Positions 33,022 through 42,102 of a stretch of 64,000 bases of DNA are shown piece after piece. Origin of the DNA: Corythucha ciliata (lineage: Eukaryota; Arthropoda; Insecta; Hemiptera; Tingidae); contig CM075942.1 in NCBI GenBank assembly GCA_038030265.1, positions 63,430,926 to 63,494,925 of the forward strand, read 5' to 3'. Every line of letters begins with the position of its first letter. Position 1 is the stretch's first letter. The notes beneath the pieces were generated by a model. It had not been told where the DNA came from. It saw only the letters and a list, made by a program, of their open reading frames with translations, and ran no database searches. A program made the position numbers and the translations under genes.

Positions 33022-35379
33022 CGCTGCGAATTATCGAACAATGCCTTATTATTTCGACTGTGGGTTTATTATTCATCGATATAGTCAAATCCGGCTTGAA
33101 ATTACATGAAAATCGACACCCCACACCCCTACACTGAGAAAAAAGAATTTTCACCGATCATGATTTTTGATCGGTGAAATTTAAAAAGGTATCTAATACT
33201 GAAAAGCCGGTGTCTATCACCGTTCAGAAGAAAGAAAATCACCGTTCGTGATAAAATTAGTCGGTAACGATAACTGATTCGAAAAGGTGAGTGGCGAAAC
33301 GGTGAGAAAAGCGGAGAGGTATCAGTGAGTGTCACCGTCTTGAATATTTAGTTGAAAATCACCGAGAGGAACAGTAGAAGTTAATGATGCATCGGTTGGG
33401 AACACCTACAGTGAGATTCACCGATTTCTCGGGCATAAATACCTCTTCATGTATGCGAAAAGGTGAATTTCACTGAAATTCTGAGTATAAAAATGAAATC
33501 GGTGTTTTCCCCCTTCAATAAAAGTATTTCTAACCTTCTTTTCGGTGATTTGGTCCGTCGAAGTAAGTGATTTTCACCTTCTTCGCCGGGAGCGCGTGCG
33601 CGTAATGCGGTTCAGTAAGAAGGAACTTTGGACCAGAGTGAGTGATGTGAGTTTAGCTTTCACTTTCGTTTTGGTTTCTGCTCTGTGCTGTACGAGTGAA
33701 TTGTGTAATCCTTCGAGGGGCTGTGACGATTAATTGGTGAGTAATAGCGATTCCAGGATTTATAGTTTGTTGTTCGAACTCACGCAAGCTTTATTTGTAC
33801 AGAGACGGCTTTTGGCGAACAGCGCTGAAATATTTTCTTATTTTTGGGTCAGTTATGGCGGACGACGAATGTGCTATGAAGTTGACCGAGTGGGGACTAT
33901 TTTTGAATATTATCGAAGTACCTCCCCTTGCTTTTGTTTTTCTATGCACAGCAGGTACATTTTTTAAAATATGCAGGTATGTAATTTATGTTTTGTGTAA
34001 TTTGTAATGTGTAATTCGAAAATTTAATAACTGTATTTTTTTCGTCTTCAATATAAAATTTAAATTGATGATTGTTGAATGAAAGCTTAAAATGCAATTC
34101 CCCGCCCAAAAAAGTGGAAATTCTGCTTTTTGGAGTGGATCCGTGCTTCCTTTCAGTGAAACTGATCGTTTTTTACGTACCAGCTATGCATTTTACTGGG
34201 TCTATACCATCACTAGCTCCGTTATTTCGTAATTTTAAACGTGTCCGTTAGACGAATTATCGCTTATTTTCATTTCTATTTCGTAAAATATTGATAAAGA
34301 GATGTGATAAATTTGTCCAACGCACGCGTTCTGCCACAGAATGAGGAAGCTGGTGATGGCAGAGGCTCCGAGAAGGTCACTTACATAGCCGGTACGTTAA
34401 AAAACAATTAGTTTCACTGAGACGAAGCATTCAATTCACTCCATAAAGAAGTGAAAACTACTGACTGGTCAGTATATTTATACTCACGTGGTAGGTGAAT
34501 TTTACCAAAAGGAATGTGTACTTTACCTACGAAGAAAGGTTAAAACAACCGAAAATTTCACTCAGGTAACGGTGACAATCAACAGGTAGTTAAGTGAAAT
34601 AAGCGAAAAGTGAGGTTATTTTCACCTGAAGGAAAGAGTGGAATTCACCGAGACAAAGGTAAAAAGGCACGAAGTGATCGGTGAAGAACACCATGCCTAC
34701 AGTAAAGATTACCGATACATTGATGAAAAATACCGAATGGTTTGTAATAGTTACCTTTCTAATCGGTAAAATTAATCTAGTGATTCAGTATCACCAACCT
34801 TGGAATAGGTAACGACTACTGTCTCTTTCGGTGAAAACAACCTTGGGATCTGTAACCATTACATTTCAGTCGGTGATTTAGTAAAAGGTGAATTTCACTC
34901 TTTAGATAAGGAATCGGTTTAAAATACCGTACTAATTTTCACCGTTTTCTAACGGTATATTTCACGAAGAGAACGGTCGGCTGAGATAAAACCTTTTGAA
35001 TCGGTAACAATAACCGTAATTTCGGTGATTATTACTCTTTTTTTTTCTCAGTGTATGATCCCAAATCCTTTGAAAATCCCCATTTTGGACCCGCTTTTGG
35101 CCCATAAAACCCCAGGGAGTTATTTGATGTTAGGACCAACTAGACCCCAAATGGAGTCTATGTGCGAAAGAACGAGTTTTTTCGAGCAATCCTAGGGCAA
35201 GATATGGCCCGGACGGCGGACGGACATTTTTTTTTTATTGCAGATTTGGATTCTACGTACGCAGATCTGGATTCTACGTACTTTGAAACGTAAAACTACA
35301 AATTTTGAGGGGGGGTCAAAAAAATTTTTTTGCGATACGATTACAAAGACTTATTATTGAGAAATAATAAGTCAAAAGC
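33022..35379 (+). repeat. Dispersed repeat copy 1, interrupted by a CACTGAG element
   Basis: The flanks 33022-33129 and 35056-35379 together match 47664-48090 in reverse complement. The match includes TCGACTGTGGGTTTATTATT on one side and GACCAACTAGACCCCAAATG on the other. Copy 1 has a small extra GATTCTACGTACGCAGATCT duplication near 35250. Copy 2 has 14 extra bases near 47900. Function unknown. Confidence 0.88.
33132..35053. mobile_element. TA-target TIR element with CACTGAGAAAAA ends (1922 bp)
   Basis: Ends CACTGAGAAAAAA and TTTTTTTCTCAGTG form the inverted repeat, with TA on each side at 33130-33131 and 35054-35055. The matching repeat at 47664-48090 lacks the whole block, which proves insertion. 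Both subterminal zones (33150-33560 and 34440-35040) are dense in CACCG/CGGTGA words. No transposase is visible and the inner open frames have no known domain, so this is a non-autonomous element, probably Tc1/mariner-related from the TA target. Confidence 0.88.
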
Positions 35380-35971
35380 GGTGTCGAGTTTGATGATAGC
35401 GGCCCAGGGAAGTTTCAAATGCAAAATTATGGTTCCCTTGCACTAAGCAGCCTGGCCGCGGCAGCCAGTTGGCTGCTGTGCAGTTGGGCTTGTTCTAGTG
35501 GCTGCCCAGCCTGAAAATCTTTGCTGCCTAGTGCGCGGGCACCCATAGGTTGCAATGTATTTCACCGGCCCCTCGGGAACCCTAACCCTTTTTTTTATTA
35601 CGATACGTATGCATAAAGGAGCTTTTAACGAACGAGGCACGATGTTTGTGACACGAGATGAAGTCCAGTGCCATCATCGGTAGAGTTTATAGTGCGACTA
35701 TACGCCTCAGGATCGTACGCTTTTTTTTACCTTCGATCGTACAAAGCCTTTTAAAGCCAATTAGGTTCATAATTATTTAATTTAACGGTTCCGTAAAGTC
35801 TCCCATTTGCCACACAGCTTCATTTCAGAGAAATAAAAAAGAAGAAACAAAAGAAGCGCGTAAGATGAAAGCGGGCTTCCCTGCCACAATTCTTTTACCA
35901 ACTCACCAACATAATCAACTGACTTTGACCTTTTTGGGATATAATTTCCACGGTTCCACTCACCCTTCACC
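35380..35971. other. Unassigned sequence inside the pogo element
   Basis: GC-richer patch at 35440-35640 with GCTGCCCAGCCTG-type words. No gene or element end is supported. Confidence 0.35.
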
Positions 35972-36080
35972 CATCGTGCTTAAAGACCTACTTTACACAC
36001 GCCGTGCGGTAAAGAGTGAACTCTTTTACCGTGAGCTCTTTACCGCACGGCGTGTGTACAGTAGGTCTTTACGCACGATG
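35972..36080. repeat. Hairpin: 45-bp inverted repeat, 19-bp loop
   Basis: 35972-36016 and 36036-36080 pair at 43 of 45 positions (CATCGTGC..AAAGACCTACT..TACACACGCCG). It could be a foldback MITE remnant. No target duplication is evident. Confidence 0.85.
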
Positions 36081-37227
36081 AACATCTGCTTAAACACTTC
36101 TTTAAGAATGATCTTAGGAACAGTAGATTATACGCCTAGGCAAGAAAGCGATTTTTTGGAGGCCGAGAGAAAAAATTGGACGGGCGAGGCGTAGCCAAGC
36201 CTGGCCTTTTCTCGAGACCCCAAAATCACTTTTTTGACGCGGTATGTACAGTATTTTTTTATCAAAACATGGGCTGATTTTCTGGGCCACGGCGATAAAG
36301 TGAGTGTTTTATCCCCTAGGCTCTTAAATAATCAGCTGTTTAAAAAAAAATAGTATCTTACATATAACGAGACACGTAAGTGCCATTTTACTTGCGAGTA
36401 CTTTCTTTAGCTGGTGAGGAAAAGCCGAGTCGGCTAAATGAGTACGAGCAAGTGAATTGAGTTATGCACGATATTTTTCGCGCGACAGGTGAAATAATAG
36501 TATATTTCACAACAAGTGAAGGAAATGGAGTTTTACCTGCGAGTTGTGTTTGGCTCACGAGGCGGGGCTGAGTGAGCTAAAAACAACGAGCAGAGTGAAA
36601 GCTTGTTCCTCACGAGTTGTAGATATTATTTTTCGCACGACCAAAAGGTTTAATTGTCTTTCCTGCAATTTTTCGGAGGCAAGGGTACGCTAATTGAATA
36701 CAGACCTTTTTTTCACTTTCCTTCACTAGTGAGTGAAAGCCTTCCTGTTTCCTTCGCTTGCGAGGGAAAATGTGAAATTATTGGCATTCTGCCTTAATTT
36801 GCTTCACTAGTGAGTGAAAAAAAAAATACTTTTTTCACCTAGCTCATCTTTTCAAGTAAAAATCAACTTCCCTGTTGAGGTACCTGGAAGGGGAAGTATC
36901 ACTTCCCTCCCTGATCGTGCGAAAACCATCAAATATAATTCCTGAAAGAAGAAGAAATGTGCGTGATTCCTATGATAATTTTACAAAAAGTAATTTTTTT
37001 CTCATTATTTTATCGTTAGGGCGGGGGGGGATAGGTCTACCCCTTGGATCCACCACAGCCCGGAGCTAGGAGGAGGCCCATAACACAATAGCCGTCTCGG
37101 CATGAAACAAGGTCATTTCATTGTTAAAATGTTCTGTATTCATAAATGAGCCATCATTTCTCCATTCTTTTAATTACGAGACCGAGACTGGTCGTGTTCG
37201 AGACCGAGACTCTCCCTCCCGGAACTC
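36081..37227. other. Unassigned sequence inside the pogo element
   Basis: Contains repeated CTCACTAGTGAGTGAAA-like words (36700-36830) and GAGACCGAGACT near 37180. No coding region is supported. Confidence 0.4.
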
Positions 37228-37296
37228 GGTGCGGTGAGGGGGGAGTAATCCCTTGAAAAAGTCCCAAGACAAGGGTCGTCTAAAAATTTCAATTAA
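37228..37296 (+). repeat. 69-bp direct repeat, left copy
   Basis: Exact match to 37610-37678 (GGTGCGGTGAGGGGGGAGTA to TTTCAATTAA). The two copies bracket a tRNA-like module. Confidence 0.93.
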
Positions 37297-37419
37297 TTAA
37301 TTAATTGCTGGGACATATAAAAAGAATAATAATAATGTTATACGTGCACTGACCCAATGGGTGCAATTGAGTTCCGGGAGGGAGTTTCTCTCTGGTGGGG
37401 TTCGCTCTTAGCGTGAGCC

Positions 37420-37494
37420 TCTCAGGCTAGCTCAGTGGCAGAGCGCCTGGCGCGAAACTAGGAGGTCGTGGGTTCGAATCCCACCTTGGGAGCA
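37420..37494 (+). tRNA. tRNA-like sequence, probable pseudogene
   Basis: Good D-arm GCTC-AGTGGCA-GAGC, T-arm GTGGG-TTCGAAT-CCCAC and acceptor TCTCAGG/CTTGGGA. There is one extra base between acceptor and D-arm. The anticodon loop CGCGAAA lacks the universal U33; read at face value it gives CGA. Downstream AGCAATTTTTTCTCGGAACTC resembles the sequence after the Thr-like genes. A tRNA pseudogene or SINE head is more likely than a working gene. Confidence 0.5.
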
Positions 37495-37609
37495 ATTTTT
37501 TCTCGGAACTCAAAACAAGTAAAAATAGTAAGTATTTAACTTCAATAAAGTTTAATTCTTTATTTTCAGCCTCCCCACTCCCTCGAATTCACTGCAGGGT
37601 GACTAGGGT

Positions 37610-37678
37610 GGTGCGGTGAGGGGGGAGTAATCCCTTGAAAAAGTCCCAAGACAAGGGTCGTCTAAAAATTTCAATTAA
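37610..37678 (+). repeat. 69-bp direct repeat, right copy
   Basis: Identical to 37228-37296. The transposase reading frame begins inside this copy. Confidence 0.93.
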
Positions 37679-39177
37679 AGAAACAAAGCTGTCCTGTCTC
37701 AAAGGTTTGTTCAAGATAATCAAGAGGTCCAGGGCGCAGGTGTCATCTGACATTCTTAATTGTTATTTCGATGAGCTTGGAGTTTCGTTGATGAATGTTC
37801 CTCCAAGCAATATTATTAATTACGACGAAACAAATCTGCAGGACGAGCCGAAGAGGATCAAAAGTGTCGACAGAAGGGGATGTAAGTACCCCAAGCGGGT
37901 TATGAATGCCAGCAAGTCAGCCACGTCCGTAATGTTTGCCTGTTCCTCGGATGGGAAACTTTTTCCCCCCTTACGTCGTGTATAAAACCCAGAATATGTA
38001 CGACTTGTGGGCTCAGGGGGGTCCTCCGGATGCGATATACAATAGGACGATGTCGGGATGGTTTGACAGTCGCTGCTTCGAAGACTGGATACAAAAAATT
38101 GTCATCCCACGGACCAAAAACCTTAACGGTACCAAAGTTCTAATTGGGGACAATTTGGCGTCTCACGTTTCTCCTTCCTGTGTGGAACATTGCCAAAAAT
38201 ATGACATTCGTTTCGTATTCCTCCCTGCCAATTCCACACACTTAACCCAGCCCCTAGACGTGGCCGTGTTTCGACCTCTGAAGGGCTTTTGGAAGGAGAT
38301 ACTGTTGACTTGGAAGAAGGGAGACGGTCGCAAACTTCCCACTCTCCCTAAAGATCGATTCCTGGGGCTCTTAAATAAACTTACGGAAGCTCTCCAGGGA
38401 TCTGTGAGGGAAAATATCGCTTCTGGGTTCCGGAAATGTGGCATTTATCCACTCAACCGAGACCAGGTTCTAAATCGGCTCCCACAACAACCTGCAGCTG
38501 AAGAAGGTGTGTCAGGAATTGATGAGTCGATCCTTGACATTTTAAAGGAACTGAGGACTCCTGAAGAGAAGACAAAGAAACGAAAGAAGAAGGTGAATGT
38601 GAAGCCAGGGCGGAGTGTGGTGGATCTAGATTTTTTGCCAGACGAAGAAAGTGAAACTGAGTCTATCAATGGTGAAATCGATCCTGACCCCCAGGAGAAT
38701 ACTGCTTCCATAAGTGAATCATCGGAAGACGATTCCTCAAAAACAGACGTCCTCCCTCTTTGCTCGATGACTCCCCAGCAGCCCTCAACATCATCTGACA
38801 ACAAATCAAACCGACTGTCCAAACATCTTTACTCTGGACTCAGCAAATTTTCCCACTTGCAAAAAGATGATTCGGTGTTGGTCAAGTTCCCAGAGTCAGC
38901 AATCGCGTCAGGACCAAATGCTGCTTCCTTGGAAGAATCGAAAAAGTTGACGGCACCAAAATATCAGCGACATTCCTCAGGACAAAGCCATTATCAAAAA
39001 TGGATGGTAATTTGTTCGTTTGGCCACAGGCGAAGGAAGAAGCTTGCTTTGAGGAAAAAGATGTTCTTGGCAGAGTGGACCCACCATCACAAGCAAGGAG
39101 GGGGATGCTTCTGTTCAAGCACCTCAATTTTAATGAATGGGAGTGAGAAAGTCTGTTTTGTTTTTGTGTTTTTTTAG
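37635..39177 (+). pseudogene. pogo/Tigger DDE transposase, N-terminus lost and one frameshift
   Basis: The DDE endonuclease cuts and rejoins element ends at TA sites. Frame one (37635-37970) gives NVPPSNIINYDETN with the first catalytic Asp. After a shift in the C-run at 37967-37972 the second frame continues: YKTQNMYDLWAQGGPP, VLIGDNLASHVS with the second Asp, and LPANSTHLTQPLDVAVFRPL with the third. A coiled, acidic C-terminal tail (about residues 230-330 of the second frame) follows. The usual N-terminal CENP-B/psq helix-turn-helix DNA-binding domains are absent. Upstream of 37635 the frame meets a stop inside the 69-bp repeat, and no HTH is seen before it. The strongest matches in memory are Tigger/Jerky-type transposases. 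Confidence 0.9.
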
Positions 39178-39428
39178 TTGGTCAATCTTTTGGAGTGAGA
39201 AATTTTGAATTGCCCAATTTTGTGTGTTTTCTATCAAGCTTTTCAGTTCTTTTTTGTATTAAGATGCATCATTTTGTGTGTGTGAATATAATAATGTGAT
39301 GAATACTGGTCAACTTCTATTTTTTATTAGTAAAAGTTATTTACACCTTAATTTGATGTTTTCCTAAAACTTTCAATGCGTTCCTAATTCAAGGTCCTTA
39401 AAGCAAAAAATACCGATTAAACTTGCGT

Positions 39429-39463
39429 GTCCCTCTTTAGGGGACTGGCTCCTAAAGAGGGAC
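39429..39463. repeat. Internal inverted copy of the pogo TIR core
   Basis: GTCCCTCTTTAGG and CCTAAAGAGGGAC, 13 bp each, spaced by nine bases, repeat the inner part of the terminal repeat about 180 bp inside the right end. A likely second transposase binding site. Confidence 0.75.
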
Positions 39464-39769
39464 ATCGATTAGAAAAAATATATAAAGTCGTGTATTCACG
39501 TCACACTTGATTTCTCAGTGCCAAGTTGTAGGTCTCAGTGCGTAGAATGAAATAAAATTTTGAGAATTATCGATACGTCAAAATTTACTCATGATATGAT
39601 GGAAAAACCTCGAAATCTGTCCCTCTTTAGGGGATTCTACGGTACGTATACCTACAGAGACCTAATTTGACGGCCCTTTTTAGGTTTTTTAGCCGGTTCC
39701 TCCGTCTTTCCTCACAACCCATTGTTCACTTGACCTGCCTAGAGGTATGTTGATTATTGGCCGAGTATC

Positions 39770-39958
39770 ACAAGTCACAAACCCCAACCCTTCCACATAC
39801 AATAAGTTGCCATTTGATGAATAGAACAATTTTGGAAAGAATAACGGTTGCCGCCCTCAACACAACTGGTACAAATGTGTGGAGCTTCCGGATCCTTGTA
39901 GTCAACACCTTCGGCAAGTCCTTTTCGTAGCAATTCCATACTCTTGTTGTTGAGGTGG
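39770..39958 (-). pseudogene. Ty1/Copia integrase N-terminal fragment, left of Gypsy-2
   Basis: The minus strand reads LNNKSMELLRKGLAEGVDYK, then CTSCVEGG, the segment after the WHLRLGH motif in Copia GAG-pre-integrase domains. The first half of that motif lies on the far side of Gypsy-2 (about 43340-43380). The two halves were one domain before Gypsy-2 inserted. The rest of Copia pol (integrase core, RT) does not continue past about 39770. Confidence 0.85.
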
Positions 39959-40141
39959 TGTTGTAACTTTTGAGGTCTTTGTATGAGGACCTTGAAATTA
40001 TTGTGAAAAAGGAAAAAGAAAAAATGCACGTTTAGTTTTTAGAACTTGAAAGGAAAAACTGACTTCTTCTTTTTATTAAAATTGAATAAATAATCATTTG
40101 TCCAGTAATAAATACTGTAGTGAGTAGTGAAGGATATAACA
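39959..40141 (-). repeat. Gypsy-2 3' LTR
   Basis: 183 bp, nearly identical to the LTRs at 43153-43331 and 45743-45925. The adjacent inner sequence AATTCTCCCCCACTT is the complement of the polypurine tract. Confidence 0.93.
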
Positions 40142-40175
40142 ATTCTCCCCCACTTAAACGGATGCTGTAGGCTCT

Positions 40176-41540
40176 TCACTTCATGATATAGTCCCTGAAA
40201 CGCAGCGGCAATCGAGTGTTTCGACGGGGGCGATCACGCAAGGCTTCCGATTGATTTTGATTTTCGAAAGAAGAGGGAGAACCGACAGATGCGGGAGAGC
40301 GATCAGGAGAAAATCGATAGTTCACCGATGGCGTATCTTGATCGACGGGCGGTAGAGAGGGAGAAGAAGGGATATCTGGAAACAGACTGCAAGATTCATT
40401 TGAAAGGATGACAGGGTTGGAACGGGGTCTAGGGATTTCAAAAACTTCGGTCGGCCCGAAATTGACTTTTTTAACAAGTGTCGACCTCAACTGATTTACG
40501 TGACGTTTGATCGTTCTTCCCGAATCCAGAAGAACAAGGTAATGGCGAGTGCCCATCTTTCTTCTGATTTCGCCGAATACCCAAGTGGGTTTTTTAGAAT
40601 TCGAGATGAATCGAACTTGAACTCTTTCTCCCACTGAAAAAAAACGACAAGGTTTAGTTGAAAAAGAAGAAGTATTGACGGTTGTGGTGGGCCTTGACGG
40701 AAAAATTGCGTCTAGACGAAGTCGAAGGGTCCGGTGAAGATACTTTTCTGCGGGAGACTCTCCACAACTTAGTGGCGTAGCACGATGACGTAGAAGTATT
40801 CGTCTCACTTTTTCTTGAACAGAAATATTTTCACTTGAAGCGGTTTTCAGTCTATTTTTGAGAGTCTGAATATTTCTTTCCACTAAACCGTTTGTATCTG
40901 GATGTCCAGGCGCGATAAATTTTTGGCTGATTCCACTAGTCTTACAGTATGTAACAAATTCGTTACTCGTAAAAACCGAAGCGTTATCTGAAACGATTAT
41001 GCGAGGGTAGCCATGGAACGAAAATATGTTTTCCAGCAATGAAATTGTGACAGGGGTGGTAGGAGGATCGCAAGTGATTCGAACTTCAGGCCACTTGGAC
41101 CTAGAATCCACACAGACTAAGAAATAATGTCCGTCGATAGGGCCGGCATAGTCAACGTGGATCCTCTCCCAGTTAGTATCTGGAAGGTCCCACGGGTGAA
41201 CAGGTGCTTTAGGAGGGTTCGATTTGACCAAGGCGCATTGTTCACACTCCTTGACCATACGCTCTATGTCTCGGTCAATGGATGGCCAATAAACGTACCG
41301 ACGGGCAAGTTGCTTCATTTTTGTCACTCCTTGATGGGTTTCATTAAGCTCATCTAGAATCTTGGAACGAAGAATGTTAGGAATGACAACTCTATCTTTC
41401 CTGAAAAGAATACCGTCAAATAACGTAAACTCAGGGTCAACCGGGCTGATGGTGAGTTTTCGGACGAGTTCACCTAGCTCCTGATCCTTTTTTGTTTCTT
41501 CTTTTATAACGACGGAAGTTATATGCTCACTTGAAATTTG
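40176..41540 (-). CDS. Gypsy-2 integrase with open reading frame into the deletion junction
   Basis: Integrase inserts element cDNA. The frame is open from about 41540 to 40176. The N-terminus NILRSKILDELNETHQG has Asn where the first His of the HHCC zinc finger normally lies. The rest of the finger is CEQC. The catalytic core shows HVDYAGPIDGHYFLVCVD, IIVSDNASVFTSNEF with the second Asp, and GHPDTNGLVERNIQTLK with the Glu. A C-terminal module (RVQVRFISNSKKPTWVFG) and a basic tail RRNTRLPLRFRDYI follow. There is no own start codon. It would be made only as part of a pol polyprotein, from which RT has been removed. Confidence 0.88.
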   Translation of the reverse strand, partial: QISSEHITSVVIKEETKKDQELGELVRKLTISPVDPEFTLFDGILFRKDRVVIPNILRSKILDELNETHQGVTKMKQLARRYVYWPSIDRDIERMVKECEQCALVKSNPPKAPVHPWDLPDTNWERIHVDYAGPIDGHYFLVCVDSRSKWPEVRITCDPPTTPVTISLLENIFSFHGYPRIIVSDNASVFTSNEFVTYCKTSGISQKFIAPGHPDTNGLVERNIQTLKNRLKTASSENISVQEKVRRILLRHRATPLSCGESPAEKYLHRTLRLRLDAIFPSRPTTTVNTSSFSTKPCRFFSVGERVQVRFISNSKKPTWVFGEIRRKMGTRHYLVLLDSGRTIKRHVNQLRSTLVKKVNFGPTEVFEIPRPRSNPVILSNESCSLFPDIPSSPSLPPVDQDTPSVNYRFSPDRSPASVGSPSSFENQNQSEALRDRPRRNTRLPLRFRDYIMK

Positions 41541-42102
41541 AAAAACGAGCGAAAAGAGATTTTATCGAGTCATCCGAGTGAAGTTGTTTGACCGGAATCG
41601 GCAGTTTCATTTCCTGGTCAATCTTTTTTAGTTCAATGTCGAGCTCTCGTATCCATTGTCTACCGAGAAGTGAGTCATGTCCGTTGGGAACAATGTATAA
41701 ATCGCCAATAATTTGTTTTCCGTGATACGCAACCAGAACGGAAATTTTGCCTTGTGAATTGATTATGCTACCTGTGTACGAACGGAAGGCGATATTCGAA
41801 CTTTTAACTGGCACATTCAGTTTTAGACGTTTGAAATCCCGCTCAGAAATCAGGGAGAACTTGGCGCCGGAATCGGCTTCAAATTGCTGAGGTTTTCCGT
41901 TCAGCGTCACTGAAACAATATACTTGTCAGAATCTGGATTAAGTTCGAATAAATCCACGACTTGTGGGGTTGGGACGGTTTGTAGGATGTTTATCCGTAT
42001 GAATGTTCTGATGTGAAACAATCGTCGGACAAAGTGTGCAACGACGAAGGGGGTGCTAAATTCGTTCGAGGAGGCGATGGTTTCGTTAGCGTTGTGAAAC
42101 AA
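41535..42102 (-). pseudogene. Gypsy-2 pol start: retropepsin-like protease
   Basis: YIVSVTLNGKPQQFEADSGAKFSLI carries a D-S-G catalytic triplet, and later DSLLGRQWIRELDIEL matches the flap-to-core segment of Gypsy proteases. The frame overlaps the end of gag in the -1 register, the usual arrangement for ribosomal frameshift expression. It stops right after KSLFARFS, the first residues normally leading into RT. Integrase sequence begins at that point in another frame. Confidence 0.85.

Larger units (their letters stand above)
32245..39642 (+). mobile_element. pogo/Tigger-like DNA transposon with nested insertions (7.4 kb)
   Basis: Terminal inverted repeats of about 26 bp start CCGTAGAATCCCCTAAA and differ at one base. 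They are flanked by TA at 32243-32244 and 39643-39644, the target duplication of Tc1/mariner-pogo elements. A DDE_1-type transposase lies near the right end. The element is several-fold longer than a typical Tigger because other elements sit inside it: a CACTGAG-type element in a dispersed repeat, a hairpin, and a tRNA-like module. The whole was therefore an old landing pad. The assignment is firm from TIR, TSD and transposase together. Confidence 0.9.

Noticed and set aside
37171..37210. Right end of a hAT element pairing with 32571
   Set aside because: Only the internal GAGACCGAGAC words match. The terminal TAGTGATGCAC sequence and an 8-bp duplication are missing.
38445..38822. Minus-strand frame of 125 codons inside the transposase
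   Set aside because: A shadow of the transposase acidic tail in another frame, with no domain of its own.
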